DNA from: Qipengyuania sp. SS22
Lineage (GTDB): Bacteria; Pseudomonadota; Alphaproteobacteria; Sphingomonadales; Sphingomonadaceae
Direction of reading: 5' to 3'
Length of the DNA: 64,000 nucleotides
NCBI RefSeq assembly: GCF_025736935.1
Contig: NZ_CP107048.1
Span: forward strand, 2,493,501 to 2,557,500
This document shows, piece after piece, positions 25,590-33,716 of this stretch; the first letter of the stretch is position 1; each line of letters begins with the position of its first letter. Below the pieces are notes generated by a model, which was not told the origin of the DNA, made no database searches, and saw only the letters and a list, made by a program, of their open reading frames with translations. The position numbers and the translations under genes were made by a program.

Positions 25590-26618
25590 GTGGCGCAAGA
25601 CGGATTCCCCGGTGGGTCAAAGGGACGTGTCAATAAGGCAGGCAACGCTGTCAGAGATGAGGCCGCGACCGAAACCGACTATGATGTGATCGAAACCTGG
25701 CGCGCCGCGCATCGTCAGGTACTGAACACCTTTCAAGGCATTTTGCGCAATCGAACCAGAGGGTCTCATATTATTGTCGCGCAGCGGCACAAGCGCCGCA
25801 CTACGATCTTCGGGAAGCTCGAACGTTTTCCGGGAATGCAGCTTGCTCGAATGGACGATGTCGCGGGATGTAGATTGATCTTCAGAACCGCTGAAGAGTT
25901 ATATCAGTTCCGGAAAGAGCTTCATGATGCGCGTTTCCGCCATAAACTGAAGAATCAGCCCGACAAATACGACTATATAAAATCACCAAAAGATACGGGC
26001 TATCGTGGCGTTCACGACGTCTACTCTTATGACGTCAACTCGGTTAGCGGGAAGCCGCTCAAAGGGCTTTTAATCGAGCTTCAATATCGAACCATCTACC
26101 AGCATGCATGGGCCACTGCAGTCGAAGTGGTGGGCGCCATCACGGAAAGCCAACCCAAATTTCAACAAGGCGACGATCGCTACCAAGTCGTACTGGCCTA
26201 CGCTAGCGAGATAATCGCTCGGACCTTCGAAGATTCCAATTCCTGTTTTCCAGATTTGTCGAACACAGATCTCGTCCAAGTTTTTCTGGAGAAGGATGCG
26301 GAAATTGGCCTGATGCACATGTTGCGTGGTCTGAACTCTGCTCACGAGGAGGTAGATGAGAAAAAGAACGTCATCCTGATCTTCGATCCAGAAATTGAGG
26401 GTGACGATCGGCTGAGGAATATTACCTCTTTCCGCGATGCCACGGACGCGCTGCGAGAACTTTTTAGGTTGGAAGCCGAACACCCCGAACTTGATATCGT
26501 GCTTGTCCGTGCAGACACCTCTGGTGAAGTCCGGATCGCCTTCCAAAACTACTTTTCTGATGCTCGCGAGTTCATAAATCTCGTAGACCACGGTTGTGAC
26601 CGGCTGAGACAGACATAG
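25590..26618 (+). CDS. RelA/SpoT-domain protein (putative toxSAS-type alarmone/tRNA pyrophosphokinase)
   Basis: A 342-residue protein with a synthetase-type RelA/SpoT domain at about 45-185. Visible motifs: QRHKRRTTIFGKLERF (66-80), MDDVAGCRLIF (88-98), KYDYIKSPKDTGYRGVH (126-142), and LIELQYRTIYQHAWATAVE (161-179), including the conserved E-x-Q-x-R-T. No hydrolase (HD) domain is present. A C-terminal region of about 150 residues shows no known fold to me. Start is GTG, with AGGAG 6 bases upstream. Codon usage is clearly AT-richer than the neighbours, and the gene is alone between tRNA-derived repeats, indicating horizontal origin. QHAWATAVE occurs in toxin-like and CapRel-like members. Activity (ppGpp, ppApp or tRNA pyrophosphorylation) is not resolved. 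Confidence 0.82.
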   Translation: MAQDGFPGGSKGRVNKAGNAVRDEAATETDYDVIETWRAAHRQVLNTFQGILRNRTRGSHIIVAQRHKRRTTIFGKLERFPGMQLARMDDVAGCRLIFRTAEELYQFRKELHDARFRHKLKNQPDKYDYIKSPKDTGYRGVHDVYSYDVNSVSGKPLKGLLIELQYRTIYQHAWATAVEVVGAITESQPKFQQGDDRYQVVLAYASEIIARTFEDSNSCFPDLSNTDLVQVFLEKDAEIGLMHMLRGLNSAHEEVDEKKNVILIFDPEIEGDDRLRNITSFRDATDALRELFRLEAEHPELDIVLVRADTSGEVRIAFQNYFSDAREFINLVDHGCDRLRQT

Positions 26619-26751
26619 TGTGACGGGCTCGCGGGACCCGAAGCTGAGAGAGGTCTATTCCGCTCTCAAGTCCGAAAATGTGCGATCAGAAGACATTCAG
26701 CACTAAGCCCTTAAAAAATGAACGGCTGCCTGATTTCCCTGCGACGGGCCC

Positions 26752-26786
26752 GTGCGACGCATCGTCGCACCGAGCGTCGCACCGAG
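26752..26786 (+). repeat. Palindrome plus tandem arm-type repeats, right end of island
   Basis: GTGCGACG (26752-26759), CAT, then CGTCGCAC (26763-26770) is a perfect 8-bp palindrome. It overlaps two tandem copies of CGTCGCACCGAG (26763-26774 and 26775-26786). The first copy with two more 5' bases equals the left arm at 25522. Confidence 0.7.
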
Positions 26787-26803
26787 ATTCCCCAAGTAGG
26801 GCC

Positions 26804-26830
26804 TTGACCCGCCGAAAACCGCCGTTTAAG
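26804..26830 (+). promoter_or_regulatory. Possible substitute promoter for intact tRNA-Gln
   Basis: TTGACC (26804-26809), 15 bases, TTTAAG (26825-26830), just upstream of the restored tRNA and within the island. The spacing is short, so this is tentative. Confidence 0.35.
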
Positions 26831-26843
26831 CGCGCGCCTCCGT

Positions 26844-26917
26844 TGCCCCGTCGTCTAATGGTAAGACTGCGGACTCTGACTCCGTCAATTGAGGTTCGAA
26901 TCCTCACGGGGCATCCA
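26844..26917 (+). tRNA. tRNA-Gln (anticodon CUG)
   Basis: A complete 74-base tRNA gene including an encoded CCA (26915-26917). The acceptor TGCCCCG pairs with CGGGGCA. The D-arm contains TCTAATGGTAAGA, the anticodon loop reads CTCTGAC (anticodon CTG) and the T-arm contains GGTTCGAATCC. Its first 24 bases form the right copy of the direct repeat at 25428. Confidence 0.97.
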
Positions 26918-27007
26918 CTGCTTTTCCTCGCGACGCTTATGTTCTGCGTGCCACGTTCGAACGGCCCACGATATGAGCGATCGATCAGGTCACCTCCGGC
27001 TGCCCTG

Positions 27008-27259
27008 TTAGCTGTCGTTCGCTAGGCCGATCCGATAGGGTCCGGACCGCGCCGACAGCGGCCTGCCTTTCCAACTCAGTCCGACGATTTGCTGGTCGAA
27101 CAAACGATCGACCGCTGCATGGACAAGCGGCATTGCCAGACGCCACTGGTCCTTGTGATCGGCGATCTTGCGTGCCGCTTCGCTGGGGCAGATCGTTGCT
27201 CCCGCCTCGCGTTCGGCAAGTAATGTCAGCACTGCCGCGTTTGCGGCATCGGCCCTCAC
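27008..27259 (-). CDS. DUF3253 domain protein
   Basis: An 83-residue protein with the DUF3253 pattern: LLAEREAGATICPSEAARKIAD, then QWRLAMPLVHAAVDRLFDQQIVGLSWKGRPLSARSGPYRIGL. It looks like a small winged-helix-type fold. The start is GTG in the stop codon of the upstream UVR-motif gene (GTGA overlap), so both are co-translated. A truncated relative of this pair lies at 46795-46940. Its function is unknown. Confidence 0.8.
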   Translation of the reverse strand: MRADAANAAVLTLLAEREAGATICPSEAARKIADHKDQWRLAMPLVHAAVDRLFDQQIVGLSWKGRPLSARSGPYRIGLANDS

Positions 27260-27528
27260 TTGCGTTTCCGGCCGGAGGTCATGGGGTCGGGCTTCGGCGG
27301 CGGCTTCCAGTCTGGCGGAGGGAGCGGGCGCTGCCGGCTCGAGCCGAGCCCCATGGCGCCCGAACGCTGGCGCACCAAACCCGACGTGTCGGCCTGCGCG
27401 GCGTCTGCAGCATCTGCTCCGCCTCGGATGAGGTTGATGCGGTCGCGAATTCGCCGGGCCTCCTCGAAATCGAGAGCGCTCGCCGCAGCTTCCATATCGC
27501 GCTGGAGATCATCAATGGTCTTGTCCAT
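27256..27528 (-). CDS. UvrB/UvrC-motif small protein
   Basis: A 90-residue protein with one UVR motif, IDDLQRDMEAAASALDFEEARRIRDRINLIRGG (given here in parts: residues 4-36), followed by a Pro-rich tail PPPDWKPPPKPDPM and a basic end. The motif mediates UvrB-UvrC-type helical pairing and occurs in small clients of Clp regulators. The frame is open to 27687, but the homologous relic and family start suggest MDKTIDD at 27528. It is coupled to the DUF3253 gene. Confidence 0.72.
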   Translation of the reverse strand: MDKTIDDLQRDMEAAASALDFEEARRIRDRINLIRGGADAADAAQADTSGLVRQRSGAMGLGSSRQRPLPPPDWKPPPKPDPMTSGRKRK

Positions 27529-27723
27529 CACCATGCAACGCACGGATGGGATTTCTGGCACCACCGTACGGTTCCACCGGTAGAAAGCGGACCACGCCTC
27601 GCCGATCATCAACTTCTGGTAGCGCGCGAGGACTTCAAGACCGGATAACTCGGCGGCTTCCATTCGCCCTTTTGCTGGCAAAAGCATGCGGGCAACTCGG
27701 CCATCACAAAATGGTCCAAGTCC

Positions 27724-28644
27724 CTAGTTCGCCTTAGACGAAACTGTCAGCCGCGATCGCGCCTCTTTGGCGATGATAGCGGATATCTCGCCATAGAGTT
27801 CGGCGAAGGCGGCGGTCTGACGCCACGCGGCACCCACACTGCGATACTCCTGCCAGCCAGCCGGCTCCGCGATCCGCACGACATCGAGTCCGCCAGCATC
27901 CGAGCGGATGTACAGCTCCGGCAATATCGCGAGCCCCACCCCCGAACCGACCATCTGCTGTACCGCGTCGAGGCTGGTGCCTTCGTAATCGGCCATCACC
28001 GTGCTGCCGAGAGCGGTGCAAATCTCCAAGAGCTGGCGGTGATAATGGTGGCGATGGTCAAGCGTCAGGAAGGTTCGTCCGACAAAGTCGCCGGTCTGGA
28101 GCCGGGCGCGTTCATCCAGGCGATCGTCGGGTGGAACGACGATGCGGAGTGGTTCGCGGAACAGGGGTTCGACATGCAGGCCATGCCCCGCGACCGGCAA
28201 GGGTGAGAGCACCATGTCGAGCTCGCCTGCCGCCAGTTCGCCGTGCTGGATATCGGGGATGCCCTCACGGATGAACAGCCGCAAATCGGGATAGCGCCGG
28301 TGCAACGTCTTGATCACGCTGGGCATTAGATAGGGCCCGATGGTGGGCGTAACGCCGAAGCGGATCGAACCGATGAACCGCTCCGCAGCGCGATCCGCAG
28401 CATCCTCGAACCCGCGTTGCGCGTTTAGCACACTGCGCGCGGGTCCCAAGAGGTCGCGGCCCGCCGGAGTCAGTTGCATGCCCTTGGGCACCCGCTCGAA
28501 CATTTGCAGACCCAGGCGGGTTTCGAGCGTGCGCAATTGCTGGCTCAGCGCGGGCTGCGTCAGCCCCAGCGCGACCGCTGCCTCGCCCATGTTGCGGGTT
28601 TCGGCGAGCTTGGCGAAGATTGCGATCTGCCTGAGGGTGACCAT
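27724..28644 (-). CDS. LysR-family regulator, OxyR-like with lost peroxidatic Cys
   Basis: A 306-residue LysR protein: winged helix at residues 3-60 (LGLTQPALSQQLRTLE) and effector domain resembling OxyR. The OxyR redox loop aligns as LTLDHRHHYHRQLLEIC; the peroxidatic Cys position is His200 and the resolving Cys remains as C209. So peroxide sensing by a disulfide is not expected. It is divergent from ydcH-nhaA-CaCA-carbonic anhydrase, and NhaR, the Na+-sensing activator of nhaA in E. coli, is also a LysR protein. A role controlling that operon is inferred. Confidence 0.88.
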   Translation of the reverse strand: MVTLRQIAIFAKLAETRNMGEAAVALGLTQPALSQQLRTLETRLGLQMFERVPKGMQLTPAGRDLLGPARSVLNAQRGFEDAADRAAERFIGSIRFGVTPTIGPYLMPSVIKTLHRRYPDLRLFIREGIPDIQHGELAAGELDMVLSPLPVAGHGLHVEPLFREPLRIVVPPDDRLDERARLQTGDFVGRTFLTLDHRHHYHRQLLEICTALGSTVMADYEGTSLDAVQQMVGSGVGLAILPELYIRSDAGGLDVVRIAEPAGWQEYRSVGAAWRQTAAFAELYGEISAIIAKEARSRLTVSSKAN

Positions 28645-28663
28645 TGCGCCCCATTAGCATTGC

Positions 28664-28710
28664 TTATCGCTTTACCGCAATGTTTCGAATTGGATTATCG
28701 CCTGTGCGAT
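28664..28710. promoter_or_regulatory. Candidate LysR operator region
   Basis: TTATCGC occurs twice (28664-28670, 28695-28701), 31 bases apart, about three helix turns. The second copy overlaps a palindrome, ATCGC-CTGT-GCGAT (28697-28710). The region lies between the LysR gene and ydcH. Confidence 0.4.
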
Positions 28711-28748
28711 CCTCATACCTTGTCCGGACACAAACGAAGGAAAGTGCG

Positions 28749-28955
28749 ATGACCAGCTCGCCCGACGAAAAGATCATGAAGCCCTATCTGCGGAAGCTCC
28801 TGCGCGAGCATCGCGCGCTGAACCGCCTGATCGACACCACCAAGGCGCTGGGCGCCAGCGAAGACATCAAGGCGATGAAGCGCCTCCGCTTGCGACTGAA
28901 GGACAAGATCGTCGCGCTCCAGCGCCACTATTACGGGCGCAGCCTCGCGGGCTGA
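28749..28955 (+). CDS. YdcH family protein (DUF465)
   Basis: A 68-residue helical protein. The DUF465 pattern is LRKLLREHRALNRLIDTTKALG... LRLRLKDKIVALQRH, a long coiled coil. AAGGAAAG ends 6 bases before the ATG at 28749. Function of this family is unknown. It is the first gene of a rightward group with nhaA. The frame is open upstream to 28644, but that part lies in the regulatory gap. Confidence 0.8.
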   Translation: MTSSPDEKIMKPYLRKLLREHRALNRLIDTTKALGASEDIKAMKRLRLRLKDKIVALQRHYYGRSLAG

Positions 28956-29042
28956 CCCGCAGGCGGCGGCCAGGCTCCCTCCCCTCTCCCCAAGACCAGG
29001 GGCCAGTCGCCGCCATCCGCCATCTGCAAAGGAATAGCAGTC

Positions 29043-30233
29043 ATGAGCCCGATCGGCCCTGCCGAGCGCCTGCGCGCCTTCATTGCCAGCGAAAGCGCTG
29101 GCGCCATCATCCTGATCGCGGCCGCCGCGCTGGCGCTGGCGATCGCCAATTCCCCGCTGCTGCCCGATTACCAGAAACTGCTGGCGACGCCGGTTGCGTT
29201 CAGCGCGGGCAGCCTCGTCACGATCGACAAGCCCTTGCTGCTGTGGATCAACGACGGGCTGATGGCGCTGTTCTTCTTCCTCATCGGGCTCGAAGTGAAG
29301 CGCGAGATCGTGACCGGCCAGCTCCGCAGCTGGAAGCAGGCTTCGCTGCCCATCATCGCTGCAGTCGGCGGCATGGCGATCCCCGCGATCATCTTCGTCG
29401 CGCCCAATTTCGGCTCGCCGGAGAACCTGCGCGGCTGGGCGATTCCCGCCGCCACCGACATCGCCTTTGCGCTGGGCCTGCTGGCCCTGCTCGGTTCGCG
29501 CGTTCCCGTCGCGCTCAAAGCCCTGCTGCTCGCCATCGCGATCATCGACGATGTCGGTGCGATCGCGATCATCGCCATCTTCTACACCGAGAACATGAAC
29601 CTCGCCGCGCTGGCGTTGGCGCTGGTTCCCGCCGCTGCCATGCTGCTGCTGAACCGTGCGGGCGTCGCACGGACAATACCCTACTTCCTGTTTGCGGCCC
29701 TGCTGTGGATTTGCGTGCTCAAGTCCGGCGTCCATGCGACGCTGGCAGGCGTGGTGACCGCGCTGTTCGTGCCTATCGCAACGGGCGAGGAGCGCCCGCT
29801 CGAACGGCTCGAACATGCACTTCACCCGTGGGTCGCCTTCCTCATCCTGCCGGTCTTCGCCTTTGCCAATGCCGGCGTTTCCTTTGCCGGTGCGGGGCTC
29901 GACGCGCTGCTCGCGCCGCTGTCGCTGGGCATTGCGGCGGGGCTCGTCATCGGCAAGCAGCTGGGCATTTTCGGTGCCTGCTGGCTGTCGATCAGAGCCG
30001 GCTGGGCGAAGCTGCCCGAAGGCGTCGGCTTCCATCATATCTACGGCCTCTCGTGTCTTGCCGGGATCAGCTTCACCATGAGCCTGTTCATCGGCAACCT
30101 CGCCTTCGCCGATCCGCAGCAGATCGCGGCGGTCAAGTTCGGGGTGCTCGGCGGATCGCTGGTCTCGGCGATCGCGGGTATCGTGGCACTGCGCTTCGCT
30201 ACCCCGCACCAACCGGCGCAGGTGGCCGCATGA
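29043..30233 (+). CDS. nhaA: Na+/H+ antiporter NhaA
   Basis: A 396-residue inner-membrane antiporter that exchanges internal Na+ or Li+ for H+. The ion-binding aspartates are in AIAIIDDVGAIAI; ALKALLLA and GLEVKREIVTG are also typical. About 12 hydrophobic segments. AAAGGAA lies upstream of the ATG. The stop overlaps the next ATG (ATGA). The long open frame on the opposite strand is a codon-bias shadow. Confidence 0.96.
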   Translation: MSPIGPAERLRAFIASESAGAIILIAAAALALAIANSPLLPDYQKLLATPVAFSAGSLVTIDKPLLLWINDGLMALFFFLIGLEVKREIVTGQLRSWKQASLPIIAAVGGMAIPAIIFVAPNFGSPENLRGWAIPAATDIAFALGLLALLGSRVPVALKALLLAIAIIDDVGAIAIIAIFYTENMNLAALALALVPAAAMLLLNRAGVARTIPYFLFAALLWICVLKSGVHATLAGVVTALFVPIATGEERPLERLEHALHPWVAFLILPVFAFANAGVSFAGAGLDALLAPLSLGIAAGLVIGKQLGIFGACWLSIRAGWAKLPEGVGFHHIYGLSCLAGISFTMSLFIGNLAFADPQQIAAVKFGVLGGSLVSAIAGIVALRFATPHQPAQVAA

Positions 30234-31210
30234 CGACCGCGCTGCTGCTTGTCGCGGCGGGTCTCGTTGCGCTGGTCCTCGGCGGCGACCTGCTCGTGCG
30301 CGGCGCAGTGGCGCTGGCCGAGAAGGCCGGGGTCAGCGCCCTCGTAATCGGGGTCGTCATCGTCGGTCTCGGCACATCCACGCCCGAGCTGGTGACCAGC
30401 ATCGAAGCCGCACTGGCCGGCGCCCCGGCGATCGCCTGGGGAAATATCGCCGGTTCGAATATCGCCAACAGCCTGCTGATCCTCGGCACGGCCGCGCTGG
30501 TCACCCCGATAGCGATCGCCTCGCCCAATCGCTGGCGGGATCCGCTTGTCGCCGTGGGGGCCAGCGCGATCATGCTGGTCCTCGTGGCGAGCGGTGCGGG
30601 ATCGGCACCGGTAGGCCTCGCGCTGCTTGCCTGCCTCGCGGGCTACATCGCCTATTGCTACCGCGAAGAACGCCTCGCGCAGCCGGCCAGCGTGCACAAT
30701 GCGCCATTCGACCGGGCGCAGGCCCTCGAACTCACCGACACGCATCTGCACGACCTGCGCAATGGCTGGACCAAACCCATCCTGCTGATTCTGTTTGGCC
30801 TTGCGGTCCTGATAGGCGGCGGGCGTATGCTGGTTATCGGGGCGATCGACCTTGCCCGGATGGCGGGGCTGACCGAGGCGCTGATCGGCCTCACGATCGT
30901 GGCGATCGGCACTTCGCTGCCCGAACTTGTCACCTCGGTGATCGCCGCGCGGAAGGGCGAGACCGAAGTCGCTTTCGGCAATGTCGTGGGATCGAATATC
31001 TACAATTTGCTGGGTATCGGCGGAGCGACCATGCTGTTCGCACCCGGCGCGATCCCCGCCGACCTGCTTCCCGTCGACCTCGGCGTGGTGCTCGCCAGCG
31101 CCGTGATCATCCTCGGCTTCACGCTACTGCGCGGCATTTCGCGCATCCCCGCGCTGGCTCTGCTGGCCGGTTACGCGGCCTATCTCGCCCACCTCGTTTC
31201 TAATGCATGA
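30230..31210 (+). CDS. Calcium/sodium antiporter (CaCA, YrbG-like)
   Basis: A 326-residue exchanger with two inverted repeats, each carrying the ion-binding motif: GLGTSTPELVTSI with GNIAGSNIANSLLILG, and AIGTSLPELVTSV with GNVVGSNIYNLLGIGG. About ten membrane helices. It is translationally coupled to nhaA, so the two exchangers work together in Na+/Ca2+ balance. Confidence 0.94.
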   Translation: MTTALLLVAAGLVALVLGGDLLVRGAVALAEKAGVSALVIGVVIVGLGTSTPELVTSIEAALAGAPAIAWGNIAGSNIANSLLILGTAALVTPIAIASPNRWRDPLVAVGASAIMLVLVASGAGSAPVGLALLACLAGYIAYCYREERLAQPASVHNAPFDRAQALELTDTHLHDLRNGWTKPILLILFGLAVLIGGGRMLVIGAIDLARMAGLTEALIGLTIVAIGTSLPELVTSVIAARKGETEVAFGNVVGSNIYNLLGIGGATMLFAPGAIPADLLPVDLGVVLASAVIILGFTLLRGISRIPALALLAGYAAYLAHLVSNA

Positions 31211-31226
31211 CTTCAAGGAGCTTACG

Positions 31227-31946
31227 ATGATGTCACGACGCAATGTTCTCGCCGGTGCGGCTTCCGCCGGGGGTGCCATGGCCGCCGGAGTCGGCACGGC
31301 CGCGGCGCAGGCTCCCGCACGGCTCGTCCCTGTGGTCGACGGCAAGACCGCTCTGTCGCCCGACGAAGCGCTCGACCTCCTGATCGAGGGCAATCGCAAC
31401 TTTCTCAACGACGTCCCCACCTCTGCACCGGTGGGACGCAAGCGCCGGCTCGAGATCGCGCAGGGCCAGGCCCCGTTTGCTGCCTATGTCACCTGTTCAG
31501 ACAGCCGCGTTTCGCCCGAGATCCTCTTCGGTCGCGGCCTGGGCGAGCTGTTCATCATCCGCAATGCGGGCAACACGGTCGACACCGTCGCGCTGGGATC
31601 GATCGAATATGCCGTTGCCGAACTGGGCGTGCCGCTGATCGTGGTCATGGGGCATGAATCCTGCGGCGCGGTGAAAGCGGCCAAGGCCGTGGTCGACGAC
31701 AATGCTACCTTCCCCGGCAGCATCGGCCGCATGATCGAACCGATCATCCCAGCCGTGCTCGAAGCTCGCGGCCGCGAAGGCGATATGCTCGACCATGCGA
31801 TCCGCAACAATGTGTCGCGCGTGGTGCACCGCTTGCGCACCACCACCGACCCGCTGCTGCTCGATCCCCAAAAGACCGGCAAGCTGAAGGTCGTCGGGGC
31901 CCATTACAATCTTGGGACCGGAGCGGTCGACTTCTTCGATCGCTAG
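31227..31946 (+). CDS. Beta-class carbonic anhydrase, exported
   Basis: A 239-residue enzyme interconverting CO2 and bicarbonate. Zinc ligands and dyad: C90-S-D92-S-R94 (TCSDSR), H143 and C146 (GHESCGAVKA). The N-terminus MMSRRNVLAGAASAGGAMAA is a Tat-like signal, so it is periplasmic. AAGGAG at 31215-31220 precedes the start at 31227 (31230 also possible). It follows two cation exchangers, consistent with a pH/bicarbonate function. Confidence 0.93.
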   Translation: MMSRRNVLAGAASAGGAMAAGVGTAAAQAPARLVPVVDGKTALSPDEALDLLIEGNRNFLNDVPTSAPVGRKRRLEIAQGQAPFAAYVTCSDSRVSPEILFGRGLGELFIIRNAGNTVDTVALGSIEYAVAELGVPLIVVMGHESCGAVKAAKAVVDDNATFPGSIGRMIEPIIPAVLEARGREGDMLDHAIRNNVSRVVHRLRTTTDPLLLDPQKTGKLKVVGAHYNLGTGAVDFFDR

Positions 31947-32011
31947 ATAGCCTCAACGACGGTGGTCCGATCCTGCAGCACCACCCTTCGGGATCGTGGT
32001 TTTGCACGGTA

Positions 32012-33325
32012 TCACACTGCCGAACTGAACTGCCTCGTTGAGGGCTGACGATAGACGTCGAACGCCGCGGCGATCGTTCGTGCATAGGGCAGCCCCTCCG
32101 TACAGATGGTAAGCCATTGCCCGTCGGTGGATGCCAACCCTCGTTCGAGAAACGGGCGGAGCGTCTCGTTCGCTTCCCGCATGAGGCATGCCCCAAGCTG
32201 CGCGCGGCCCTGGCACAGCAGACGTTCGATCACCGCAGCGCGGTACCGGTCGTCGGGCTTGCGGACGATGCCGCGCTCGGCCGCGAGGTGTCCCTGCGAA
32301 CTCAGCATGCGATAGCGGCCGCTGTTTTTTTCGTTCTGCGCGAGCAGTTGCGGAAAGCTGCTGATCGCCGAGGCGCCCAACCCGAGTAGGATGTCGCTGG
32401 GATCGTCGGTGAAACCCTGGAAGTTGCGCCGCAAAGTCCCATCGAGTGCCGCACGGGCGAGCGGGTCTCCGTCCGGCTTGGAAAAATGGTCGAAGCCGAT
32501 CGGCGTGTAGCCATGCGTGGCGAAATACGCGTATCCCATTTCGGCCATTGCAAAGCGTTCGCGCTGGCCTGGCAGGTTGCTGCCATCGATCACCCGCTGC
32601 CGTGGCACGATATGCGGCACGTGGGCATAGCCGAACAGCGCGACCCGGTCGGCGCCGAGAGCGCGAGTGCGCTGCAAACTGTCTTCGAGATCATGCATAG
32701 ACTGGCCCGGCAGGCCGTACATCAGGTCGAAGTTGAGCGACGTCACGCCCGCCCCGCGCAGCCAGTCGACGGTCTGCACAATGCAGTCCTCGGATTGCAC
32801 GCGCCCGATCGCCTCCTGGCACTGGGCCGCGAAGGTCTGGACCCCCAGGCTGGCGCGTTCGATGCCGACCTGCCCGATCATCTCGGCCCATTCCCGCGTC
32901 ATCGTTCGCGGATCGAGTTCGATCGAGAAGGTTGGATCGGACACGGGCAGCTTCGCAAACAGACTATCGATCAAGCGCCCGAAGTCGCTCGGCTCAATTG
33001 CGTTGGGGCTACCCCCGCCGAAAGCGATCCGCGCGATCCGCGCCGATTTCGGCAGGAGCGAGCCGACCAGTTCGATCTCGCGGTGCAGCGCCGCAAGATA
33101 CGTCTCGAGCCGCTGACGGCGGCCCGATGCAGCGGTGTTGCATCCGCAATAGAAGCAGATCTTCTCGCAGAACGGGACATGGATGTAGAGTGAGATGTCG
33201 CCTTTGACCTCCCCCAGCGCTCGCCTATACAGGCCGGCGTCGATGGCGCCGAATTCGGCCGCGGTGGGATAGCTCGTGTAACGGGGCACGGGCCTGGCAA
33301 GCAGATCGGGGTAGTATGTCCACAT
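32012..33325 (-). CDS. hemN: Oxygen-independent coproporphyrinogen III oxidase
   Basis: Radical SAM enzyme of anaerobic or microaerobic heme synthesis, 437 residues. PRYTSYPTA (14-22) is the HemN signature. The cluster ligands are C53, C57 and C60 (FCEKICFYCGC). GGGSPNAIEPSDFGRLID and NFDLMYGLPGQS follow. It lies downstream of the cco genes and has its own FNR-type box 36 bp upstream, linking heme supply with cbb3 oxidase production. Confidence 0.96.
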   Translation of the reverse strand: MWTYYPDLLARPVPRYTSYPTAAEFGAIDAGLYRRALGEVKGDISLYIHVPFCEKICFYCGCNTAASGRRQRLETYLAALHREIELVGSLLPKSARIARIAFGGGSPNAIEPSDFGRLIDSLFAKLPVSDPTFSIELDPRTMTREWAEMIGQVGIERASLGVQTFAAQCQEAIGRVQSEDCIVQTVDWLRGAGVTSLNFDLMYGLPGQSMHDLEDSLQRTRALGADRVALFGYAHVPHIVPRQRVIDGSNLPGQRERFAMAEMGYAYFATHGYTPIGFDHFSKPDGDPLARAALDGTLRRNFQGFTDDPSDILLGLGASAISSFPQLLAQNEKNSGRYRMLSSQGHLAAERGIVRKPDDRYRAAVIERLLCQGRAQLGACLMREANETLRPFLERGLASTDGQWLTICTEGLPYARTIAAAFDVYRQPSTRQFSSAV

Positions 33326-33357
33326 GCGGGCCTACTTGAAGCTGCCCACGATGCGCG

Positions 33358-33567
33358 TCATTGCGCCAGATCAAATCTCTTGCGGCATGATCCCGCATGA
33401 CATGCCTTTACGGTACAGGGTTCCTCGTGTGCCGGCTTACGATCAATGGGGATTTCCACCGATCCCCCGTTGCACAGCTTAGCCGTGATGGTTCGCACGG
33501 GCTGCGGCAGCGGCCCGACCGCCAGCGGCAGCAGCACGAGGATGCTCGGAAGCACGGAGCCGGTCAC
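33358..33567 (-). CDS. Small exported four-Cys protein, coupled to ccoS
   Basis: A 69-residue protein. The N-terminus SVLPSILVLLPLAVGPLP is a signal or anchor; the rest contains four Cys (LCNGG, EEPCTVKACHAGSCRK), the last three spaced CxxxxCxxxxC. Start GTG overlaps the ccoS stop (GTGA), which implies co-translation. It is not one of the known cco assembly genes; a periplasmic metal or redox role is only a guess. Confidence 0.55.
   Translation of the reverse strand: MTGSVLPSILVLLPLAVGPLPQPVRTITAKLCNGGSVEIPIDRKPAHEEPCTVKACHAGSCRKRFDLAQ
33361..33374 (-). promoter_or_regulatory. FNR/FixK-type box upstream of hemN
   Basis: TTGCGCCAGATCAA: one half is TTGCG rather than TTGAT, the other a perfect ATCAA. 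It lies 36 bp upstream of the hemN ATG and inside the 3' end of the small Cys gene. Confidence 0.55.
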
Positions 33568-33716
33568 AGCTCGTCTTCCTCATCGTCGATCAGGATGCGC
33601 TGCGCCGCGCCATCGAGGTCTTCGAACTGCCCCCTCTTCATCGCCCAGAAGAATGCTGCGAGACCGAGCATGCCGAGGCCCAGCGCGATCGGGATCAGAA
33701 AGGCCAGGCCGCTCAT
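33564..33716 (-). CDS. ccoS: cbb3 oxidase assembly protein CcoS
   Basis: A 50-residue protein with one N-terminal membrane helix (MSGLAFLIPIALGLGMLGLAAFFWAMK given in short: residues 3-26) then GQFEDLDGAAQRILID and an acidic end. This is the CcoS pattern of a short helix followed by FDDLDG-type sequence. CcoS is needed for heme and copper insertion in CcoN. The ATG overlaps the ccoI stop. It was too short for automated frame listing. Confidence 0.93.
   Translation of the reverse strand: MSGLAFLIPIALGLGMLGLAAFFWAMKRGQFEDLDGAAQRILIDDEEDEL

Noticed and set aside
28713..30212. 499-codon open frame opposite nhaA
   Set aside because: Antisense to nhaA, low complexity of Arg/Asp/Gln, no family.
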